IMG/VR virus record: IMGVR_UViG_3300020603_000019
Span: 1 to 56,112 of that record
DNA length: 56,112 nt
Strand: one strand, 5' to 3'
From: a virus
Part shown: in pieces, positions 21,720 to 30,200 of the stretch
Layout: each line of letters opens with the position of its first letter
Numbering within the stretch: the first letter of the stretch is position 1
Program-made: the position numbers and the translations under genes
The notes under the pieces: model-generated
Seen by the model: only the letters and a program-made list of their open reading frames with translations
Told to the model about the DNA's origin: nothing
The model's database searches: none

Positions 21720-22424
21720 ATGGCCGTTACCGTACAAAGTGTTATCGACAGAATCCAAACAACCCTTCAAGACACAACCGGGGTTCGCTGGCCTGTAGTC
21801 GGAGAGCTTATACTCTGGATCAACGACGCTCAGCGTGAGATCGCGCTGCTCAAGCCTGACGCTTCGGCAAAGAATACGACGGTCACTTTGGTTGTTGGCA
21901 CTAAGCAGGATATCCCTAGCGACGGCAACGGTTTGTTGCGGGTTACCCGTAACATGTCGGCCGCTTCTAGCGGACTCGGCCGTCGCGCAGTGCGCATCGT
22001 GCAACGGGAAATCCTCGACGCGCAAACTCCCGATTGGCATAACCCGTCTGTTACGGGCGACGCCGCTCATGGAACCGTAGTCAAACACTACGTCTACGAC
22101 GAGCAGAACCCGCGCAACTTCTATGTTTATCCTGGGGTCTCGACCGCTGATTCCGCGTTCGTCGAGATTATATATTCGGCGAATCCTACCACCGTAGCGC
22201 AGAACGGCAACCTGGACATCCCAGACATCTATGCAAACGCGGTGATGAATTATGTGCTCTACATGGCATACATGAAGGACGCCGAGTACGCGGGCAACCA
22301 GCAGCGTGCGGCGTCGCACTATCAACTGTTCACGACTTCTATTACTGGTAAAGGTCAGGTGGACGCAATGGTGACCCCTAACTACGACGCTAGACAACGT
22401 CCGGTTGCTGTAGCAGCGGGGTAA
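21720..22424 (+). CDS. Head-tail adaptor (DUF6682-like)
   Basis: This 234-residue protein begins VQSVIDRIQTTLQDTTGVRWPVVGELILWINDAQREIALLKP, the helical start of DUF6682-like adaptors. It continues with a beta-rich part and ends in a helix (NYVLYMAYMKDAEYAGNQQRAASHYQLF). In podoviruses such proteins form the ring below the portal. It has a good AGGTAGG ribosome site. Confidence 0.75.
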   Translation: MAVTVQSVIDRIQTTLQDTTGVRWPVVGELILWINDAQREIALLKPDASAKNTTVTLVVGTKQDIPSDGNGLLRVTRNMSAASSGLGRRAVRIVQREILDAQTPDWHNPSVTGDAAHGTVVKHYVYDEQNPRNFYVYPGVSTADSAFVEIIYSANPTTVAQNGNLDIPDIYANAVMNYVLYMAYMKDAEYAGNQQRAASHYQLFTTSITGKGQVDAMVTPNYDARQRPVAVAAG

Positions 22425-22430
22425 CAAGGT

Positions 22431-23117
22431 ATGGCAACTCTGTACGAGTCGTTGCTGCCTGAGATCATCCCGATGGTGCCGGGCTGTCCGGACACGCTCA
22501 TCGAAAACAACATTCGATCAGCGGTCATCGAGTTGTGCGAGAAAGCACCAGTCCTTCAGGCGGAGCTTGATCCAGTTACCACACGCGTCGGGACGTTTGA
22601 GTACGACCTCGAGCCGCCGACCGACACCGTGGCTCACAAGATCATGTGGGCCGTGTACAACGGCAACGATCTCGAGCCGATAAGCACGAACCTTTTGGAA
22701 CAGCGCAAGCCTGGTTGGCGTGATGCCGCAAATCGCGGGAACCCTGAGTACTTCGTGAAGGTCAGTCAGTCATTGTTCTGGCTCGTACCCGTACCGAACG
22801 TTACGAAGGTATCGAGCACGGTTCTGCGAGTTCAGCTGAAGCCAACGCAAACGTCTTTGTCGGCCGACGATGAGCTGATGTCCGATTATCGCGACACTAT
22901 CGTCAATGGAGCATTGTTTCGTTTGTTACGTTTACCGAGTAAAGAATGGACAGACCTGTCCGGTGCTTCGGTGTACGGATCGATCTTTAATGAAGGCATT
23001 GCTGCTGCCGATCGACGCGCGCGTCACGCCGACGTTGGCATCGCCAGGAAGGTAGCGTATGGAGGAGTCTACGCCCCATTTTCAAAGCGGAGAAACAGGT
23101 ACAGCAACGGCTATTGA
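22431..23117 (+). CDS. Probable head-tail connector/stopper protein (228 aa)
   Basis: The start (LLPEIIPMVPGCPDTLIENNIRSAVIELCEKAP) is typical of a phage connector protein family, and the end is basic with an Arg/Tyr-rich tail. It follows the adaptor gene and likely forms the next ring of the short tail. It overlaps the GNAT-like gene by 59 bases. Confidence 0.65.
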   Translation: MATLYESLLPEIIPMVPGCPDTLIENNIRSAVIELCEKAPVLQAELDPVTTRVGTFEYDLEPPTDTVAHKIMWAVYNGNDLEPISTNLLEQRKPGWRDAANRGNPEYFVKVSQSLFWLVPVPNVTKVSSTVLRVQLKPTQTSLSADDELMSDYRDTIVNGALFRLLRLPSKEWTDLSGASVYGSIFNEGIAAADRRARHADVGIARKVAYGGVYAPFSKRRNRYSNGY

Positions 23118-23514
23118 GCCGGTTGTCTCTGATATTCGCCGGGAGTGGGATTGGGTACGGCACGGGGTTGAGGAGATTATTCGCAACGCGAAAACACTCA
23201 CTTACCGGCCGGAGGATGTCTACGCGGCTTGCGTGAACAAGCAAGCCGTTTTGTGGACGACGAGTGAAGGGTTCGTGATCTCCACTACGGAGATTGACCC
23301 CTTCACGGACCGGAAGACGATGTTTCTTTGGCTCGCGTGGGCTAAGAAACGAGGTGATAGTTTAGTGGCAAAGTACCAGTTGTTTTTTGAGAAGGCTGCC
23401 CGCGAAGCGGGGTATAGTTATTTGGAAACCCGGTCTCCCTTTCTTGGGTTGATGGGGTATCTAGAGAGTCACGGTTGGGCTATAGATACTGTAGTTTATA
23501 CGAGGGAGCTATGA
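23059..23514 (+). CDS. GNAT-like phage protein (T7 gp13-like position)
   Basis: The 151-residue protein has a GNAT-like beta-alpha pattern: RPEDVYAACVNKQAVLWTTSEGFVISTTE, then FLWLAWAKKRGDSLVAKYQLFFEKAAREAGYSYLETRSP and GYLESHGWAIDTVV. T7-like phages carry a comparable protein (gp13) just before the internal core genes, which is the order here. Acetyl-CoA binding is not proven. AGGAAGG precedes the ATG. The start overlaps the previous gene by 59 bases. Confidence 0.7.
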   Translation: MEESTPHFQSGETGTATAIEPVVSDIRREWDWVRHGVEEIIRNAKTLTYRPEDVYAACVNKQAVLWTTSEGFVISTTEIDPFTDRKTMFLWLAWAKKRGDSLVAKYQLFFEKAAREAGYSYLETRSPFLGLMGYLESHGWAIDTVVYTREL

Positions 23515-24272
23515 GTAGTAAGCCTAAGAAACAGGACTACCAAGCAAGCGAGTCTGAAAAGGCGTCGGCAGCCGTTGCTCAGGCGGAGTACGACTATTTT
23601 AAGCAGAAGTACGATCCGCTCCTGCAGGAAATGCGGGACAAGGTGAACAAAGAAGACCTTCGGTCTGGTCTGCGAGGCAGAGCTAACGCGGATGTTATGC
23701 AGTCTTTGTCTACGCCCTCGTATCAAGAAGTTTCTAGAAGTGATGCGTCTGGAGACTTGTCTGGAGCAATTAGTGGGCAGCTTACAAAGGCTGATGAAGC
23801 CGCAAACACAGTTAAGAACACTATGGGTTCCAGCGTGCTCGGCACAGCCCGTGGGCAGGCTGCAGATGCACAGACAGGCATGGCGCAGGCCAGTCGGCTT
23901 GCTACGTCTAACTTGTTGGAGCGAGCAAAAGCGAAACAGCAGGTCGCTGAGGCGAGAGCCGGTGCCGCTATGCAGATCGGATCTGCTGCGGTTTTGTCCG
24001 GACTTAGAAACTTATCGTCCGCCAAACCAGGCGATACGAGAAGCACGCTCAGCAAGATGATGACTCCGACCAATAACGACGGCACGTTAGCGAGCAGTAT
24101 TGGCGATAGGTTTAGATTCTCTATGGGGTTTACGCCTTCTGCGTCTACTAATCAGAACTTCGTGTCAACGCGATATCCAACGCCGATAGAGAGACCCCCC
24201 GGCCCTTCTTATCAACCTTCGTTGGGGCAACAGACCTCTATATATAACCCACGTTTTAGACCTGGACGGTAA
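23511..24272 (+). CDS. Internal virion (ejection) protein, gp14-like (253 aa)
   Basis: I chose the ATG at 23511 (ATGA overlap with the previous stop; GAGGGAG ribosome site). The protein is Ala/Gln/Ser-rich and helical, with a weakly hydrophobic segment (AGAAMQIGSAAVLSGL) near residue 160. The C-terminal third is disordered. Composition and position match the internal proteins of T7-like phages, which help move DNA into the cell. Confidence 0.65.
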   Translation: MSSKPKKQDYQASESEKASAAVAQAEYDYFKQKYDPLLQEMRDKVNKEDLRSGLRGRANADVMQSLSTPSYQEVSRSDASGDLSGAISGQLTKADEAANTVKNTMGSSVLGTARGQAADAQTGMAQASRLATSNLLERAKAKQQVAEARAGAAMQIGSAAVLSGLRNLSSAKPGDTRSTLSKMMTPTNNDGTLASSIGDRFRFSMGFTPSASTNQNFVSTRYPTPIERPPGPSYQPSLGQQTSIYNPRFRPGR

Positions 24273-24274
24273 AT

Positions 24275-24967
24275 ATGGCACCTGATATCGGTAGAGCAGC
24301 CGTTATGCCAGAAGACTATCTGGCCAGAAATATGGCCTTCTATGGCAACGGGAGTCCTGTTATGGGGGGCAGTCCTGCTTCTCCTTCCCAGCTCAAGATG
24401 CAGGAGCTCCATGGAGCGACCGCTTATTCTGGGGCGTCTTCTGGCCTATCGACTGTGACTGATCCAGAAAAGGCGTATGCCAATCTGACGAGGCAGGAGT
24501 ATCTTGATTACATAAAGAATTACCGCAGCTTTGAAGAAGGGCTGATAAATAAAGCTCGCACTGATAAGTCTTTGATAGACGAAGCGCGTAAAGATGTAGG
24601 TCTTGCTTCTACTCTCTCAACTGGCGTTGCTGAGCGAAATGCACAACGTTATGGCGTGAATCTAACGCCAGAGATGCGACAGCAGCAGGAGCTTCGGCTT
24701 CAACGCGCGAATACTCTCGGCGGTATCCAAGCAGTTAGCGACGCTAGAATTGCGCAGCGCGAAGCTAATACTCAGCTGATGGCAGACCTAATTAACATCG
24801 GACAGGGTGTAAATCGCTCGTCTCAGCAGCAACTTGGATCCGCAGCGCAAGACGCAAGTGCAAGACAAAACGCGTATAGACAGGCAAAAGCTTCTTCAAA
24901 GGCTCAGACATATCAAGCCGTTGGTAGTTTGGCTTCTACAGCGATATTGGCGTTTGCTCTTTTCTAA
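24275..24967 (+). CDS. Internal virion protein, gp14-like (230 aa)
   Basis: This helical, Ala/Gln-rich protein ends with a short hydrophobic tail (GSLASTAILAFALF), the pattern of T7 gp14, an ejection protein that inserts into the outer membrane. It starts two bases after the previous stop. Two successive gp14-like genes suggest an ejection apparatus with two small subunits. Confidence 0.65.
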   Translation: MAPDIGRAAVMPEDYLARNMAFYGNGSPVMGGSPASPSQLKMQELHGATAYSGASSGLSTVTDPEKAYANLTRQEYLDYIKNYRSFEEGLINKARTDKSLIDEARKDVGLASTLSTGVAERNAQRYGVNLTPEMRQQQELRLQRANTLGGIQAVSDARIAQREANTQLMADLINIGQGVNRSSQQQLGSAAQDASARQNAYRQAKASSKAQTYQAVGSLASTAILAFALF

Positions 24968-24979
24968 AGGTGAACTGAA

Positions 24980-27274
24980 ATGGCAACTGGTATTCTTGGC
25001 GGGTTAGACGCCACTCTTCAGGGCTTTATGCAGATGTCTGCGCAAGCAGAGCGTAATCGCTTGGCTAATGCAGAACTTGAGCTCGCGCGTCAACGGGATA
25101 ACCGTGAACAAGAACAACTTAAGTTAAACCAAGAAACACTCAGGCTCAACCAAAATGCAGATGCTCGCGCTCAAGGAGAATCTAATGATCGGCAACGCGC
25201 ACTTGCTAAAAATGAACTTTCCACAGACGCAGACCGTGCATATGGGCGTGCTCAGACGCTTGGTGTTATTAAACAGGACGGCAATATAGACCGTGACACC
25301 TTACGAAGAGGCGTTAAGGCTGGAGACGAACAGTACACTCGTTTTCTTGCTGACATCATGAACGTCAATAAGCGCGAAGAAGCTATCGGCCGTAATAACT
25401 ATGGCCCTACAGATTTTGCTTTCACTGGGGTCGACAAAGAAGCCCTTAAGCTGGGTAAAGTAGTAATAACTGGTTCGTATAGAGATGGTCGCCCTGGCGT
25501 TTTGACAGCGCAGGGCGGGTCTGGTCCGAACGAAAACATTGTTGCTAGCACGATCGACGAAGCCGTTGATCTTGCTATTACTGCTTTGCAGACGCGTGTT
25601 ATTCCCAACTCGAACTTTGGTGCTACTAGCGCCGAAAGTCGATTTCGAACTGCACTGGGAGTAGGCAACACTATAGCCGCCGCTAATAAGAATGCGCCTC
25701 CGTTCTACGCTCAGTCCTATAACGCTGGAGGAGCACGCACTGTTTTAAATGCTATTGATGCTAGCGGTCTTCCTGTAGAAGCTAGTCGTACGTTTATTTC
25801 TCAGCTGTCGGCGATTAAAGATCCGCGTCAGAAGCAAGAATTTATTTGGCAGGTAGCCAAAGATCTTGGCGTCGAAGCCGAAGTAAATATGCGTGGAGGA
25901 GCTTCGTCTACTACCATCGGTGTTGATAAAAGAACTACTGAGTTTGATTTAAAAGGCATAAAGATTGTTTCACAACCTAGCTTAAAGATAAAAGGTTTTG
26001 ATACCGGTATTGCTAGAAAACGTAAGCTAGCCGACAAGCTTCCTATAAACGACCCACGTCGGGAAGCACTTGAAAACGAAATTTCTGATCTTGCTGACCA
26101 GAAGGCAAATTTTATTCGTAGCGAGAACCAGGCTACGTGGGATTCTTACACGGCAGACTCCAAGAAGGCCGAAGAAGCTCTTGCCAAACCCAACGTGACT
26201 GCTGAGTCGCGCTCGTATTGGAACGCTCGTAAGCAGGACGTTGATAAGAAGAAGCAGGCATTTATTAAGGCTGGCGGATATACGCCGATTCAGCGTACAA
26301 CTGATTATCAGGTCCTTGAACAAAATGTTATCTCTCGTATTAGAGAGCTATCACCCTCTGACGTAGCAGGAGCTATACAGAGTGGGGCTTTGAAGTTTTC
26401 TGAGCCGGAAGTCCGTGCTTTGCGAGCCCGTCTCACAGAGGCCGGAGTATCCGGCACAACCGGTAACGCAATCCGTACTGCTTCTAAGGCCCTACCTCGC
26501 GAAGAGATCATTGCAACACTTGCAATAGCCTATGCTCAGTCGAATGACCCTGGGCAACAGCAGCAGCTGATGACGATGATTGCTAACACCGGCGAGACCG
26601 GAAGCCCGTTCTTGAGCGCAGTCAAACGGCGTGATCAGGAGCTTAATGAGTGGGAATTGGCATTACGAGAACGTGAGCTGCAAGCTAGCAGAGAAGCCAC
26701 CGCAGCTAAAAGAGCAGGGGATGTCAATGCAGTTAAGTTGGCTAATATCCAAGCTTTAGACGAAGCTCTTAGCGCTGGGGCCGCCATGCTTAACCCAACT
26801 GTGAAGGGGCGTATTACTAAGGGCAATATAGAAGATGCTTCTAACTGGGCTCGTGTATCACTGCCTAGAAACCAGGCGTTCATCCGTCAGATGGCTCGAC
26901 TTGATCCGGTTGCGGCGAGTGAATACTACGACGTTCACCTCGGTCAATCGTCTCAGGCAGCGGCCATTATATTTGATGAACTACCTAGCGGCTTTATTAA
27001 TGATACGCTCTACAGCTGGTTTGGTAACAAACCGACCGTGGACACTATGGCTAAGAGGCTTCAGAACGTACGCGCCGTAACTGATGCAGATGAAACCGTC
27101 AGGTCGTTTTATCTTGTAAACCGTGGAACTGGTAGGCAACAGGGCAAAGAGATAACTGCTGCCCAGATGCAGAATTTCGATGGGGGCCCTGAGCTGTTTC
27201 AGATTTTTGCGCGCGCAGCCCTCATAAACGAGGAGATAGCCTCTGCTCGAGCAGCTCAAAACGCTAGACAATAA
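24980..27274 (+). CDS. Large internal virion protein, gp15-like (764 aa)
   Basis: The protein opens with a long Gln/Asn/Arg-rich coiled coil (residues 20-80) and continues as a mostly helical, soluble chain. No enzyme motif is visible. Size, order and composition suggest the second core/ejection protein. AAGGTG precedes the ATG. The assignment rests on synteny with T7-like gene order. Confidence 0.6.
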   Translation: MATGILGGLDATLQGFMQMSAQAERNRLANAELELARQRDNREQEQLKLNQETLRLNQNADARAQGESNDRQRALAKNELSTDADRAYGRAQTLGVIKQDGNIDRDTLRRGVKAGDEQYTRFLADIMNVNKREEAIGRNNYGPTDFAFTGVDKEALKLGKVVITGSYRDGRPGVLTAQGGSGPNENIVASTIDEAVDLAITALQTRVIPNSNFGATSAESRFRTALGVGNTIAAANKNAPPFYAQSYNAGGARTVLNAIDASGLPVEASRTFISQLSAIKDPRQKQEFIWQVAKDLGVEAEVNMRGGASSTTIGVDKRTTEFDLKGIKIVSQPSLKIKGFDTGIARKRKLADKLPINDPRREALENEISDLADQKANFIRSENQATWDSYTADSKKAEEALAKPNVTAESRSYWNARKQDVDKKKQAFIKAGGYTPIQRTTDYQVLEQNVISRIRELSPSDVAGAIQSGALKFSEPEVRALRARLTEAGVSGTTGNAIRTASKALPREEIIATLAIAYAQSNDPGQQQQLMTMIANTGETGSPFLSAVKRRDQELNEWELALRERELQASREATAAKRAGDVNAVKLANIQALDEALSAGAAMLNPTVKGRITKGNIEDASNWARVSLPRNQAFIRQMARLDPVAASEYYDVHLGQSSQAAAIIFDELPSGFINDTLYSWFGNKPTVDTMAKRLQNVRAVTDADETVRSFYLVNRGTGRQQGKEITAAQMQNFDGGPELFQIFARAALINEEIASARAAQNARQ

Positions 27275-27279
27275 CTAGC

Positions 27280-30200
27280 ATGGCTACTGAGCAGTACGAT
27301 CCGTTTGTAGAGTTCCTTCGCGCTGGAAACGAAACTAGCCCTGAAGAGGACTTGCAGTTCCAACAGTTCCTTGGCAACGCCCCTACTCCGCAGTTTAGGG
27401 GCCGAGCGGCGTCTACGCTTGGCGAAGAGTTTAGCGGGGCTGTTGAGTCCGGCATTCAAGGACTAGCAGCTGACCTCGAATACTTTAAAGCGCTAGGTAA
27501 CACCGTAATCGGTGACACTAAAGCGGCCGAAATTAATATTCGAGAAGCCAGGCTTCGCGAGGAGTTTGCTGCTGCTCCGCTCGATGGGCTTGAGACATTT
27601 GAGCAGTTCTTAGATCAGCCTACGTTTAGCGGCTTTATTAGCCAAGCTACACGCGGTTTTGGTCAAATTGTACCGTCCGCTGCTCTGTCTATTGCTAGCG
27701 CTGGTACTGGTGCACTGGCCGCTGTTGTTGGTCGTGGTGTACTGAACCAGGTAAATCGCCAGGTAGCCAAGCGGATCATTAAGGATTCGGTCGAGCGCTC
27801 CGCAAAAGGAGTGGCTGACCCCGTCGAGCAGCAGATTGCCGAAATTGCATATGGATCGCTCCGTCAGGCTGCGAAGCGCGGCGGAGTTGCTGGTGCATTT
27901 GGTGCTGAGTTCGCGCCTATGTCAGGTAGCAACTTGTCTGAGGCGCTAGATTCTGGGCAACCACTAGACGAAGCTAGTGCTCTTCGCGCTGCTGCAGTGG
28001 GTGTGCCGCAGGCTGTTATCGGCGTAGGCAGCGAAGTCGCGCTGTTGAAACTTCTCGGCAGACAGGCCACAAAGCGGACGGCTGTCGAAGGAAGCTTGTT
28101 TGCGAACTTCGCTAAACGCTTTGGTGCTGGCGGGCTGAAAGGCGGCGCTATTGAATCAACGACTGAACTAGCTCAGGAAGGTATCGCGGTTGCTAACCGC
28201 GCTGATCTTGACCCGCTGTTCACAGCTCAAGATGCACAACTCCGTCTTGCTGAAGCAGCATTCGTTGGATTCTTTGGCGGTGCTGCTCCTGGCGCTGGTG
28301 GTGGAGCTATCGGTGGAGCTTTGGACGCTGTTCAGAGTCCACGACTCAAAAACACTGTGTCTAATGTTATCGACCGTGCCAAAGGTTTGGTTGAAGACGC
28401 TAAGTCGCAGTTCATAAACAATAAAATTAACTCCGAACAGTTTGGCGAACCTTCCCCTGGAACTACAGCCGCCGAGTCTCAGCGCGATATCAACGCGCAA
28501 CTTCGCGCGATGTTTGACGACGAGACCGGCAAAAACGCGGTTTGGATTGCGGGCGATAAGCCAGAATATGGCGCGGTACCCGGTCGTATCATGCAGACGA
28601 ACTCGCTCGGAGGTAAAACTGCATACATCGCTTTTGTTCCCGGCCGAGGTACGATCGTTTCTACTTATGCGGACCTTGTTGATGAAGTCGTTAAAGCCGG
28701 AGCGACGGACGAAGCTCTTGCAGTAGCTCTCGGTTACAGCGCTACGAAAGATTATTCTGCGCCAGGTGATCAGGTTGTTCAGGTAATAGATAGCGATGGC
28801 AACGTCGTCTCGGAAGAGGTGACGAATGAGCAGACTCTTGGCGCGGCAACGGCTAAAGCGCAGCAGACGTTTCGGTCAGATAAATACAGAGTCAACGTAA
28901 CCACTGTAGAAAAAGCGCTCGAGGAACGACGGAAGCGGTTCATGGCTGAGCAGAAGCCTGAGATACGGGATATGGAGCTCTTTGATCAGGATGGAACTGA
29001 AGACCAGACTGATATAGATCTTTTTGATCAAAGATCTCAAACGATCGAGGGGCAACGTAACGAGATCGGCGTTTATAACAAAAAAGATCCGGCAGTTACG
29101 TTTGATAATACGGCCGCGGCCAGAGCAAACTATGAGCGCGTGTTTGGCTACACGGACTGGACTTCTCCTAGATTTGCGAGCATGAACGAGCAGTTGTTGA
29201 ATACTGCAGCTAACCGGCAGAGTAATAATCCCAACGTCGCGGTCATGATTGAGGACACACCAGACGGTAGATTTCGTTTGGTTGAGGAAGAATACGGTCA
29301 GGAAGACAAGTTTAAGTTTGAAAAGATAGTTAAGGATAAAAAAACTGGGCGGAAGTCTACTCAGACTTTGCTTCTCAACTTGAGCGATTATCTAGCTGAA
29401 TCTGTTCGAAGGGCCTATCGAGTTGCTGGAGACTTAGTGTTTGGCTCGAAAATTGAAGGCGATAACCGCTTAGCTCGTCTCTCTTCAGAGCTTCCAAAAC
29501 TTCGGCGCGATTCGCAGAGAGTGACCGTAGTATTTCCGAACGGTAAGTCAGTAAACGTAGCCTTGTGGGACCTAGTTAACTCTGGGCGAGGGCTTTTGTT
29601 TGGTCGCGGCCAAAGCATGCTCGGCTTCACAGATGCTAGTGGCAGAACTGTTTCGGACTCTAAAGCAGCGGCTACAGAAGGTTTTTCCACTCTACTTGCT
29701 GACATGCTTATCCAAGGATACGACGTTCAGGTGGATGGTAAATCCATTAGTAACGCTATACCGGATTCAGCTCTGGACGTGACAGCTTGGCTAGACGGAA
29801 AGCGCCTGGTAAGTCTCGGAGAGTTACTCCAGCGAGCTGAGAGACTTTCGTCCGGCAAGCGGTTGCTCTTGTTTAGATCTGAAGAAGAAGCCGGATTGTA
29901 TGCAGGTCGGTTACCTCTCGGCCCCGGTGAAAAGAGACCAACTCCATTTAATGTACTCAGAGAGCTTACACCCTCGCAACTTGCCACGCAGCAACGCAGT
30001 TATGAGGGGCGTGGTTTTGCCACCCTTGTAGAGAACGAAGAGGACTTTGATCCTGACAACGCTGCACCTGCATCTACTAGACAGGATGATGATGTACCCG
30101 ACACTTCTGACGCGCGTACGGCACCATCTACTATTCGACCAGTTGAAGAACCGCCGCTTTCTGCTAGAGAACAGGCGAAAGTCTCTACTGCTGTTACGAA

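Noticed and set aside
21105-22427. Leftward frame of 440 codons
   Set aside because: It crosses the capsid end, a terminator and two structural genes in antisense; no motif or start signal.
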